Assembly: GCA_001574975.1 (NCBI GenBank)
Contig: KQ965779.1
Coordinates: 62,001 to 126,000 of the forward strand
DNA length: 64,000 nt
Direction of reading: 5' to 3'
Source of the DNA: Gonapodya prolifera JEL478
Lineage: Eukaryota; Monoblepharomycota; Monoblepharidomycetes; Monoblepharidales; Gonapodyaceae
The notes under the pieces are model-generated. The model was not told the origin of the DNA. It worked only from the letters and a program-made list of their open reading frames with translations, and made no database searches. This document shows positions 1 to 10,218 of this stretch, piece after piece (within the stretch, counting starts at the first letter, position 1; every line of letters starts with the position of its first letter). The translations under genes were made by a program, and so were the position numbers.

Positions 1-565
1 CGATGTCAGCTAACAACCAGCCCTGAACGGGATTTCGGTGCCATGAAGCAAGCTCATTTTTATATACATGATGTTTCTACCGTGTTGAAGTCGCCTCTTT
101 TTTCTTGTCAGGCGGAACCCTAGAACAGGCTTGACGTCAGCTCGCGGCCTCAATGTTCTTGATGTAAGGAATACCCGAGCACCTTTTCGAAGAAGCAACT
201 ATCTTACTGACTTGCTAGAGTTTCTGTTCAAGCAGTCCGTAGTGTAACCAAGCAGACTCGCGACTGTGCACCATGGCTCCACCTAAAAGAAAAGTGGCAG
301 ACACAAACGTATGTCTCGCGAAGACCGGTATATTAACGGTTCTGTGTTGATGTGGCTATTTTCGCATGAGTGTGGGCCCACGGTCACAAGCATAATTATA
401 AAACGAGTATGGCAAATATAGCTTTAAAACATTCCCCTATATCTGTCTTCACGAATAATGGTATTTCACACAATAATTGATGTTCAACCCATAACATTTC
501 TCAAATTTGATTTAATTTAACCATATCATTACAACCACTGATTACCCTCGAATAACGTACTAACG
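1..565. other. Left edge, no complete gene; possible orphan first exon at 272-307
   Basis: Positions 272-307 read as a 12-codon start (M-A-P-P-K-R-K-V-A-D-T-N) followed directly by a good 5' splice site, GTATGT. The P-K-R-K-V stretch looks like a monopartite nuclear localisation signal. I find no convincing continuation before the oppositely oriented GST ends at 566. It may be a gene remnant or chance. The rest of the stretch shows no supported coding sequence. Confidence 0.2.
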
Positions 566-1382
566 TCAAAGTCGAGGCATTAATTTCATCGCGCCACCGT
601 TCTCCGCCGCCACGCTGGGCCTCTTTGAGACCAAGGCATGCCACGAGTTGAGAGCTGTCAATTCGACAGGGATGGGTAAACCAATGGCCGCCCCGAAATC
701 GACCTGGCAGAGGAGCACGATGTCGGCCATTGAAAACCCAATGGATTCGACTTTCACGGACGGTTCTTGAGGATCTAGATCCGCGACGTAGATCTCCCCT
801 CCCGGTTTTGTGGCAGCCTTGGTGCGGAACATTTTGTCGAGCCACTTCAACTGCTGGAAGTACCGCGCCTTGCTCTCTTCGCCAAAGTCCGGGAACCGCT
901 TCATGTTCATCCTTTCGGAAACAACCTTAGTAGCCGGGTGGCTATTGATCCACACCTGGCCGACGTGCATTGTGATGCGCAGTTCGATCCTGCGAATCCA
1001 TTGGTGGATGATGGCGTTCGCGTAGGGCGTGGCGCCGAACAGCTTGGGCTGCTTTGTATCACTAAATTGCGACTCCAGGTACTCGCAGATGGGCACGGTT
1101 TCAGAAATGTGCGCGCCGTTCGGAAGTCGGAGGACCGGAACCTGAATCACCGAAAAGGAGGGTCTAATTGCCAGCGAAAGGCGAGGCAGCATCAAAGCGC
1201 AGAATCACCTGTCCGAGAATGTTTCTTTTGAAGTGCTCTGGTGTTTTCTGCTGGACCTTCTGCAGATTGAGTCGGTGGCTGGGAATCGAAATGCCCTTCT
1301 CGCGCAGAAAGATGTGCACGCGGCGGGGATTCGGCGCGGGCAGCGGAGTGTCGTACAGAAGGAAGTCGCTGGTCGATGCCAT
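566..1382 (-). CDS. Glutathione S-transferase family protein (copy 1)
   Basis: Two exons, 1209-1382 and 566-1141 on the minus strand, joined in phase 0 by a 67-base intron; 249 residues. The N-terminal thioredoxin-like half has the N-P-R-R-V-H-I-F-L-R-E-K-G stretch, then L-G-Q/V-P-V-L-R-L-P-N-G spanning the splice, which holds the cis-proline loop. The glutathione-binding acidic-serine motif follows as H-I-S-E-T (E-S in most GSTs), then Y-L-E and a helical C-terminal domain. The family conjugates glutathione to electrophiles or reduces peroxides in the cytosol; the substrate cannot be read from sequence. A close paralogue with the same intron position lies at 12125-12930. The start is the first in-frame ATG before the thioredoxin fold. 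Confidence 0.85.
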
Positions 1383-1723
1383 CGTATGCGGGAATCAGAT
1401 AGCGAAGTGTATCAAGTCAGGGGTGTGTCCGCTCACCGATGCGGGTGAATATTCAACCGGTTAAGGGATGGAGAACCAATAAAACGTGAGAGTTCGCCGT
1501 CGATTACGTACTAGGATGCAGACTTAGTTAAAATGAGTTATGATGCTGGATGAGAGTTGTCTCCGTAGAACCACAGCTCGACTGAGTTCACATCGACCTC
1601 CGTCCCATCCAAAACGATTCATTCCGAACGTGGCCTCCCCACCACCGCACCGAGAAGCGCCACACAGCACTCCCCGACGTGTTCGACGGAACTTCGATGG
1701 GAAACTACTATGCGTGTAAAGTT

Positions 1724-2520
1724 TCACCCAGTCATGATCCGTGCATCAATGCTGTTCTTCAGTGGACCAAGAGCACTCACCAGCAGGTAATTTGTCCCCC
1801 GAAGATTATTAAAAGGCGACACCGCTGCTCCCGTATCCTGTCTCACGGTCTCCCGGGTCCGTCGAGGAAATGCCGAGGTTCCTCCAATCACAACAAGCGC
1901 CGCATCCTCCGGCTCGACCCAAATCTCACCGGGGAGTCCGAATCCTCGAAAAGTAGCATGGACGTCTGCTGGGCGGGGGCAGCAGTCCCTCCCAAGGACT
2001 CGGCCACGCATGCCATGGGGAACATTCCCGCGGTGTGCGTAATGACGTTCATGCCCTTGCGACGTCAAGTCGAGGACGGGGACGGGGAGGGCGGGGAAAC
2101 GGATGTGCGTGGTGGTGAAGGAAAGGGGTGGTAGGTTTTTGTTTGAGAGGATGTGAGGAGACCGCAAGGAAATAGGGTGGTGATGAAGGAAAGCAGTGGT
2201 TATTGCGCAGTTGAGGACGGCACGGCGGGAGCATCGCACAGTCGAGCGAGGATTGTGATGAGCCCCCNNCCCCACACACACACACATCACAGTGAGGAAA
2301 CACTCACCGAGCCCCACCCATCCGCGAACCGCACGTTCACAAACACGCGCTGCCCCACCGCCAACGCAAGCTCGTCGGGCTCGCTCGGGGCGTGCTCGCG
2401 CACAACCACCATGAGGGCTTCCACGACTGCGGCGGAGATGGCCTCCGCGATGGCGGCAGGGCCGCGGGTAGGTGCTTTTGCGGAGGCGGGGGATGTCTCT
2501 TGCGCGATGTGGGTTTCCAT
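1724..2520 (-). CDS. SH3-domain protein
   Basis: Exons 2308-2520, 1930-2055 and 1724-1837 (minus strand) join in phase 0 throughout. The SH3 domain is split by the first intron: D-E-L-A-L-A-V-G-Q then F-A-D-G-W-G-S, followed in the next exon by G-M-N-V-I-T and A-G-M-F-P-M, which are the n-Src, W-W and 3-10 helix elements of an SH3 fold. SH3 domains bind proline-rich peptides. Upstream, 2590-2692 in another frame reads like an ankyrin-type beginning (A-L-I-D-A-V, then A-A-G-A-D-P-N). I could not link it to the SH3 frame with a normal intron, so the true N-terminus is uncertain. The first intron holds two undetermined bases. The same type of SH3 occurs in the LRR gene at 3569-5625. Confidence 0.6.
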
Positions 2521-2692
2521 GATACGGAAAAAGGTGTTGTCGGGGCAACTCTTGGCTGCTGCCAACTCGACTGTTGAGCGTGACCCGCTTTCGAGCGTTG
2601 GGATCCGCCCCTGCCGCGAGCTCCTTGCGCACCAGCGCTGCGCTTCCTACCTCGACGGCATCGATCAGCGCCTTGTTGCGTGCGTCGGCCAT

Positions 2693-3568
2693 GAGACGCT
2701 GATCGCACAAAGAACAAACGGGGCTGCGGCCAGCTGTTTCTCCGGTGCCGCGGTCCTTTGCATTGAACGGAGTGATTGATTCGCTGCACCCGGTTGCGGG
2801 CGCGAGTCACTTTTGGCGCCCTTGTGCCTGTCGGAGCAAAAACGAGGGGTTGGTCGGCATCTCGTGGGCAAAAGTATCCAGACGTTTCCCGTCTCGCGAT
2901 AATCATTTTGCAGGTCGGAGTGTGCATTCGGGACGCTTCGAGGGAGAACATGAGAGGTGGTGCTGTTGAGCGCGCGTATTTGAACCGACGAGTCATCTTA
3001 ACCGCGGCCATTGCCGTTGTACACTTCTAAGAGTTTGAACACCGCTACCGCCACTGCCAGTATATTTTGTGCCATTCAATTTTCTTCAGCGTACGCTTGG
3101 GACTGTGTCCAGGGTGGGACGTGATGTGGCCCAGCTCGGGTCAAGCTCGAGATGGGCCGATGGCGCGGAAGCTCACCCTCGCTAGAGAATGGGAAAGCCA
3201 TCGGGAGATGGTACGAGCGGTGGGGAGGATGACAAGCTGGAGGAATGGGTGCAGGGGTTGTGGTGGCTTGTGGTGGCTTCGATTTGTCTTCTGTTCGTGG
3301 GGTGCATAGGCGGCGTACATAATGTTGTGGCGCCGAGACTTTTGCATTCTAATAAGCATCGGCCACGTGCTCTCTGGTGTCGTGGAGTCCTTGTGTCGTG
3401 GCCTGGGCCGCTCAAACCTTAACGAGGCTGAGGCCGCAACGGCCGTCCCTCAAAAAGGCACGCAGTCTCAAATTTCATAGAACCCTTGAATTACATACCA
3501 TCGGCAGTCACCAGGGCACGACGCGCGCCCGCGCTGCACACCCCGACGCGCACCTTCGCCACGCTCGC
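2693..3568. other. Spacer between divergent SH3 and LRR genes
   Basis: No ORF here has coding character I would defend. It probably holds both promoters of the divergent flanking genes (1724-2520 minus, 3569-5625 plus). I see no clear TATA or repeated operator. Confidence 0.5.
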
Positions 3569-5625
3569 ATGCGATTCCCCCGCGCGCCGTCGAGGATCGC
3601 GCTCCCCGCGATCGCCGCAGCGGTGCTTGCCGCACTGGCCACACGCAGCCGCGTTCGCGCGCAGACGCAGGCCGACGACTGCCGCCCGTTCGAGACGCTG
3701 TTCACGCAGTCGGGAAAGGACTTCCCGTGGACAGTTGGCGCGTGCTGCGCCTCAATTCGCTTCTCCTGCGTGTCCGGCCGCGTCACCAGGTTCTTCACCG
3801 CCGTCGACAACCTCAATGGCACCATCCCCGACCTGTCGGGCCTGACCGAGCTCCAGACGCTGGACCTGAGCAGCAACAGACTCACGGGCCCGATTCCCCA
3901 GCTCAACACGCTCACAAAGCTGCGCAATCTGATACTGAACAGCAACCAGCTCACCGGCGCCATCCCGTCGCTGGAGGCGCTGACGAACTTGTGGGATTTA
4001 AACGTGATGAGGAACAACTTGACGGGAAACATCGACGGCCTGCTCCCGTCGTCGCTCATTTCATGCGACCTGGGCAACAACGATGTGTACACATGTGGAG
4101 GGACCGTACCCTCAGCGTGTAGGTCGACCGTCCTCGTCAATGACGTACTGTGCGCCGCGGGGGCTCCACCACCAGCATCTACCCCTGCCCCAAATTCCTC
4201 ACCGCCCTCACCGGCAACTAAAACAACCTCCTCCGGTGCCACTGCTGGTACCAATGCCCCCCCGCCCCCTTCATCAAACGGATCAACCCCTCCGTCTCCC
4301 CCTACCTCCCCCGGGGTCAACACCACCCTCATCTACGGCACGGCCGCCGGCGGAGCCGTTATCGCAATCCTATTCGTCAGCGTGATCGCGTACTGCGTTG
4401 TGAGGCGCAACGCACGGCTCGTCAGGTCGATCAACACCGCCATGAACAATAACAAGCAGGCATGGCAGGTGTCCCCACAAGGTCCACAGATGTACATGTA
4501 TCAACAACCACCACAGCATGGCGTGCCCGAGGTCGCGCCGTCGGTAAAGAATGCATTGGATCCAGTGAGTGACGTCGCTTCTCTGCAGTGCACACCCGGG
4601 ACTCACTGCCGCCATTCCAGTCACACCCCCTCCCCCCTGCCCCACCGCACTCGCTCACGTCCGGCATAGGCACGGGGACCACGGCGTCCGACACATTGTA
4701 CACCCCCGACTCTACGCAGATGAACACAGCTTCGCAGTCGGCGTCGGTGCAGCCCTACCAAATGTCTGGCATCACAGTCGCGTACCACAGCGTGCCCATG
4801 GCCGACATTCCAGCGTGGAGTCTCGGCGTGCCACCATTCCCGACGTCGCCGCAGTCGCAGTCGCAGTCGCGGGGGTACACGGAGGGTACGCCAACCAACG
4901 ATGGATCAGTGAGTGGTCAAACCTAGTGTGGGTTCGTCCCACCCCCAACGCGAGGCACTCAACAACACATCCGACGTCCCCAGCGCCCCGCGCACCCGGC
5001 ATTCGCCGCCCTCGTCGGAACCTCCCTGGCCGCCGAACCGCGCGTGGACTTCCCGCTGACTGCCCCGCCTTACACCGCGACGCACGATGTGAGTCTGTCG
5101 CTTTTATCTTTTTTTCTTTGCGTGCATGTGCGTTGTCTCATCGCCGCCCCGCCCCGCCACCGGCCACCCCGCCAGTACGCCGCGCAATCCCCCGACGAAA
5201 TGTCCCTGGAGGCCGACCAGCTCGTGAAGCTCAAAGTGGCGTTCAGGGACGGCTGGGGGTACGGCATCAATTTCACGACCGAGGTGGCTGGGATGGTGCC
5301 GCTGTGAGTTTGGCAGTCTTTCTACCGTTGTGTGTCATCGAGTCCTCAATGTCCCCGCGCCCGCCCGCCCGCCCGCCCCACCTTCTTCACCTCACTCTTT
5401 TCCAATCACGAAACACCAAACGCCCCACCCACACCCAACAGGGACTGCCTCGCCATCTCCCCCGACGTCGCCACCGCCGCTACCGCTGGCCGCGTGGCCA
5501 CCCCCAGTCGACGGTTCGAGTCGCGGATGGACTCTTTGCTGCCGCGGTCTGGATTTGTGTATGGGGGACCCGGGTTTGAGAGCGCGGGTGTGGCTGTGGC
5601 TGGACCGCCGGGGTCGTTGCGATGA
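3569..5625 (+). CDS. Leucine-rich-repeat, single-pass membrane protein with cytoplasmic SH3 domain
   Basis: Five exons: 3569-4564, 4621-4908, 4984-5088, 5176-5303, 5442-5625. All phases agree and the product is 566 residues. In order: signal peptide (about 1-31, ending V-R-A-Q), a Cys-containing cap, plant-type LRRs about 70-150 (L-T-E-L-Q-T-L-D-L-S-S-N-R-L-T-G-P-I-P and similar), a Pro/Ser/Thr-rich stalk, and a transmembrane helix about 254-280 ending in basic V-R-R-N. A Gln/Ser-rich cytoplasmic tail follows, then an SH3 domain about 463-515 (D-E-M-S-L-E-A-D-Q, D-G-W-G-Y-G-I-N, A-G-M-V-P-L-D-C-L). The layout suggests a surface receptor passing a signal to proline-rich partners; that role is inferred. 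Fungi rarely carry LRR receptors of this kind, though I recall LRR-SH3 proteins in chytrids. Confidence 0.8.
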
Positions 5626-5639
5626 TTGGGTAATTGGGT

Positions 5640-6100
5640 TCGGAGAGTGTGCTTATTCTAAAGTTTTGAGATAATGAAAAAGGAGGATTTTTTGTCGTTG
5701 AATGCGGGTTTTGATGTTCAAGGCTTTCCCATATTTTCTGCCAAACACTGTCCAAACAAGCGCAGCGATCGACACACAAGACATGCTTGATCGTAGTCGA
5801 GCTCGAATTATTGGGGCTATGCAACTACGCCTCTTATCCAGAAGAGAGGCTTCTCATTGGAAGCTTGAGCGCAATCTTTGGTTTGGGTCGGCTGCCCGCC
5901 TCTCCGCTCCCGCCTCGGTCAAGGATCGATCTTTGGCTCGGCTGCCCGCCTCTTCGCCCCCACCTCGCAGCGTTCGCCTTGGATGATCCGCTTCTCTGAG
6001 TCCAAGCCGAATTGCGGATCTTGGATTGGAGTGCGTATCACCATCACCAATCACCAATAATGGACAAATCACGCCGCGGATCACAGATTTTTGGAGAACA
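5640..6100. repeat. Spacer with an imperfect 51-base-spaced direct repeat
   Basis: After the LRR gene, two copies of TCGGCTGCCCGCCTC followed by TCCGCTCCC/TTCGCCCCC lie near 5887 and 5938. No gene is supported. Sequence becomes AT-richer from about 6000 onward, where the mobile element begins. Confidence 0.4.
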
Positions 6101-6701
6101 CGGACAATCACAGACCAAAATCGTGACCCTGCCTGCTGATTTCCTTCTCTATTCAGATTGTGGACCAAGAATCACCAAGCACCTTATCAAAACTCCTTTG
6201 CTCCTAAGCAAAATCTCATCCACATCACCTTCTTTCTCAACATATTGAGCAAGGGAATAAAAGAGATACAGCCAGCACTTCTTCTGTAGTGCCATTGCCT
6301 TTTTTGCTCCCTCTTTGTTCCATCCGAGACTGAGGGGGGAAATTCTGGACCCTCTGAAATGCGATTTGGTGAGCACAGGTATGGTTGTTTTGTGGCTTGC
6401 GCGGATTGGGAGCATGGATGTGGATGTGGACTGGAAATCATGGAGGACGTATTCAGACCCACAATCACCAAAGTGACAGTGTCACATTTTTTACACCACC
6501 CATGCAAGACAGGACACCCACCCTGTGAATTAAGAGCTCCACATACAAAAATTGGTCATGTTTATCTGTGAAGTTTCACTTTTTTAGTCAGTCAGGCTCA
6601 TATATTTCACATCAGAAGGCTAAAAAATCGAAACAAGGTTTGCCCCAACTGTCCTGATCTGCACATTGAGGATACAATTTTCAAAGGAATACATACATAT
6701 C

Positions 6702-6739
6702 NNNNNNNNNNNNNNNNNNNNNNNNNNNNNNNNNNNNNN
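6702..6739. other. Assembly gap (38 undetermined bases)
   Basis: A run of N. Scattered single N bases also occur near 2268, 6822, 7343, 7583, 7642, 7746, 25135 and 58743, mostly in repeats or low-complexity sequence. Confidence 0.98.
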
Positions 6740-8005
6740 GGAGTGGTATCTGTGCACCCTCAAAAATTTGTTTGAACAGAGCAGGGTACCTCATGATGAA
6801 AAGCAGTGCAACACATGAGAANAGACCACAGCTGTGTCCATCACCCTGCCTCCAAAACAGAGACCAAACACGATTTCTGGGTGATTGTGCTGGCTGTAAC
6901 AACAGAAGGTCTTGCAGACCCCTCCGACATGCTGCCAAATCAGTATCATACTGATGTGGATGCTCACTCTGATCCAGTGCATCTACTACTAGAGCATTAC
7001 CCACTCTGTCCATCACAATCACATACCAGTGGAAATGGTGCTCATTGACCATGAAAAAGTGTAAATCCCGAAGGTCCATGTGCAACTTCTGAATGAACTT
7101 GCTACTCAATTGGTGATGGTGATCCACAGATGAAAAGTCAGGGTTTTAGAGTGTGAAGATGACTTGGAGGAGAAGTATGAGATTGAGGGCACTCTTTGTT
7201 GCATGTTCCACAAAGTGGTAAGTGGCAAGATGAACAGATCAAGAATCACATCACTCCAGTTCTGTGTGCCAGAGAGATAGGATGCTTCTGAAAGGGCAGA
7301 CCCTTCAGGGAACACAGCCCTGAAGAGGGACACAGTGTGTGANAATTGGACTCAACCATCAGAGGGCATCAGAGTGTTCCATACCTTCTAAAATCATCCT
7401 CATAGGCTGCTCTGTCTTGAGTGGACATACTGAGCAAAGATGTGGCCATAAGTTTTGTGAAGTTGATCTATGGGTGTGAGGCCACTTGCAAGGGAGGTGC
7501 TACTGGGTGGAAGGGATGGGAGGCGGAGTCCTGCCTGTGTTGGGTGGCACTTTTGGGATCAAGGATTGCTGTATTTGTTGCTNGCAAGAGGGTTGAGATG
7601 GCCTTATCAGTGTAGAATGCCAGATCTGGGATGCGCTCTTCNATGTCATCCAAAGGGAAGTTGAAATTTGATCTGAAAGAATCATCATCCAACTTAGCTG
7701 TGACAGTGATACAGAGATTGGCTGTTACAAACCTAGGTTCCCATGNTGACACTGATGGAGGCCATCCAGTCCATAATACCAGGTATTCTCTAGTGTCCCC
7801 ATTATCTCTGAAGCCCAAGACTGCCTGAACTTCAAAGTCTTCATCAGGGACATTTTGTGAATAGTCCACCTTTTGGATGTCCTTGTTAGTGATTGTTGGA
7901 GGGATTAGCCTGAGGGTTACGTTGGTGGAACCACCGTTGTGCAATGGTGCCTGGGAGATCCTGCAAGTTTGGGCCCTGGTGTATCCAGCACAACTGGTAC
8001 AGGTA

Positions 8006-8243
8006 TGTCACACTGACATCCACTAACATGGAGTATATAGTGTAGTATGAGTGTTGGGTATTAGCTGCTGTGCCACTACTGTGGCCGCGGGTTTAGATGT
8101 GCACACCTGCAGGACGTGCCCTAAGTTTGGCATCATGTTCCTGCAGGTGAGTTCTATGCACATTACGTCTTGCTATGTAAATCTGATCGTATATACACGT
8201 TCCTGCAGATTACAGGCTTGTGCAGCTCACCTAGGTTGTGTAG
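8006..8243 (-). mobile_element. hAT transposon fragment, inverted relative to the copy at 39-42 kb
   Basis: This stretch is a close reverse-complement match to about 40778-41010 inside the hAT element. For example TGTCACACTGACATCCACTA here pairs with TAGTGGATGTCAGTGTGACA there, and CAGCTCACCTAGGTTGT pairs with ACAACCTAGGTGAGCTG. It lies between the chromodomain and integrase parts of the host element, so it was inserted or recombined into it. No terminal repeats are present, so it is an internal fragment that cannot move by itself. Confidence 0.8.
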
Positions 8244-9659
8244 TAAGGTACTGGGCTTGGTTGACCTTAATAATCGAAGCAGCATGCACCCAAAGAGGGT
8301 CAGGAAGCTTGCCCTTGCCTTGGAGTACTTTGCGCACAAGCACCTTGTCTCCAATGCTGAGATGCTGTGGTAACTTGTCCATCTTATTCAATGATCTATA
8401 GGACAGAGTTCAGACTGGAGGCGTGTCTGTAGAATGAGGTAGCTCACCTTGAAATGGCCTTGGCCCCAGCAGCAACCATGTTTCTATGAGCAGTGTTGAT
8501 GAGGTCCTGGTGCTCTGCTTCTGTGAGTGTTGCATCCACTAAAGTATCACGCAGACTGGCTGGTGCAAAGAAGCGTGTGTCTGTCCTGCCGTAGAATAGA
8601 ACATCTGGAATGCACTTGGTGGTGGAGTTCTGTTCATGGTTGTAAGTTCTGATCACCGCTTGGAGCACCTTGTTGCAATCCTCCAATAAGCAGTGAAGGG
8701 GGTCAAGTACTTTGGCTCGCATTCCCTGCCACCATTGTGGCTTCACCATTGCATGGATTCTCTTAACAGCACCTTGATTTTGAGGATGGTATGGCCTGCC
8801 ATGCTCCGGATGGACACCAAAGCGGGTGTGGATGGCAGTGACAATTCCTGATTTGAATTCAGTGCCATTGTCACTCAGCATCCTGTAATAAAATAGTCAG
8901 TCAAGGACTATATTATGCACCAAAGCAGACTTACCTTTCTGGTGTTCCATCTGTTGTGTATAAGTGCTCCAAGAAGTCAACAACATTCTCAGCAGTATGA
9001 TGCAGGTACAGTTGTCCCCAGAGCTTTTTGCTGAAGTGGTCCACACATGAGAGAAGGTTGAAATTGTGGAGCTTGGTGAAATCAAATACATAGAGTTCAC
9101 AAGGTCTGCATGTAATGATGGGGAGGAGTGGTACTGCATTGGATGCAGCATGGCACTTTCAAAGCCATTAAAAAGTTTTTTTTTGGTAGGTACAAAGGAG
9201 AGACAAGATGGCAAGTGGCAAAGGAGAGATCTGCAAGATCCTCAAAAAGGCTTTTCTAGACGTTGTTGATGAGATGGAGACTTTTGGGTACAAAGATTGG
9301 ATATCACAGATGATACAATCACAGATTGAAAGTACAAGTGCATGTGATATTGCTCAACAAGTGGAAGATTTGACACTGCCAAATCCTTTGCTAGGCCTCA
9401 TATCAATCTCCGTACTAAGTGATAACAGGACAGAATGAACTACTAAGCTTGTGCGTCTTCTGTCTGTGGCAAACGGTCGACTTGACTAATGGTTCAAAAC
9501 TCAAGTGCTAGCAACCAAGAACGGGAACAGTGCATTGCTCGTGGATGTTTTGGGTGGATTGGTGAGCAACGGTTATTGGAACTGCTTGCGCAATAACGGA
9601 CATGATTTGATAAGCAGAATAAGAAAAGTGTAAACTAGAGTTGGAGCTATATAAACACT

Positions 9660-10218
9660 TGTAGAACTGCTAAGAACAAGCCTTTGGACTTTGAATCTCA
9701 CTCGTCTCACTCGTTCCCACTTGTTCGTCTTGGCTCTCAGGTCACTAGGCGTGACCTCTCGGCTCTCACTCACTCGTGCTCAGCTCCCTCTCGCTCGTAC
9801 TTGGCTCTCTTGCACGCTGGTCGCGTGTCTTTGGACCCACTCGGCAAGCCCCGCCCACTCCCCCTGACAGAGCTTTTCAACTATCCATGCAGTGGGAGGC
9901 GAGCTGGAGTTCAGGATCCTGTCCACGTCACGTGACTGAGACACATCCACCAGATGTGAGTTTGTCGTTTGTCGCGGAACTAACACTACCGCGAGGGCAT
10001 CGGTACGCCGCTTCGGGCCGCCAAGACGTGGCGCCCGACAGGGGCTCGGCGCTGGATGGGCGTTGGGCGTTACCCTGAGGCACGACGCCAACACCGGCGC
10101 ACACACTATATAAGCCACAGCTACGGGGTAGTAGAATTAACTAACCAACATTCCAATACATCTCACTCTACCCTATTCTACCACTGACCCACGATCTACT
10201 GTGACAGTACCGTCACAC
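9660..10218. repeat. LTR-like stretch, probable solo fragment
   Basis: It ends at 10202-10218 in the palindromic terminus TGTGACAGTACCGTCACA, typical of the ends of many fungal Ty3-type LTRs. A TATATAAG box lies at about 10106-10113, followed by a leader-like A/C-rich stretch. The 5' end is not clear and no internal element sequence adjoins it. I treat it as a relic. It touches the cut end of the DUF5054-like gene. Confidence 0.4.

Larger units (their letters stand above)
6110..9420 (-). mobile_element. Broken integrase-type element with chromodomain and Ulp1-like peptidase (Ginger-like candidate)
   Basis: On the minus strand, in order: a retroviral-type integrase core (about 8444-9110, with S-D-N-G-T-E-F and G-R-P-Y-H-P-Q-N-Q-G), a chromodomain-like segment (about 7700-7890, E-Y-L-V-L-W-T-G-W-P-P), and a Ulp1/C48-type cysteine-peptidase segment (about 6740-7127, H-W-Y near the start, D-G-H-S-C-G near the end). 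Integrase plus a Ulp1-type peptidase is known from Ginger DNA transposons. Polintons and chromoviral LTR elements are alternatives, but no reverse transcriptase, capsid or polymerase is visible in this span. It is a broken fossil with several breaks, an assembly gap (6702-6739), and a hAT fragment inside it at 8006-8243. Ends and target duplication were not found. GC content is clearly below that of the host genes. Confidence 0.6.

Noticed and set aside
1724-2710. Continuous 328-codon minus-strand frame
   Set aside because: It crosses a CA-repeat intron with undetermined bases and destroys the SH3 domain; the spliced model fits better, although its first codons look ankyrin-like.
3508-4332. 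274-codon minus-strand frame opposite the LRR gene
   Set aside because: The plus strand has a signal peptide, LRRs and a membrane helix, so this is a shadow.
9780-10118. ORFs of about 100 codons on both strands
   Set aside because: No domain, overlap each other, and lie in the LTR-like stretch.
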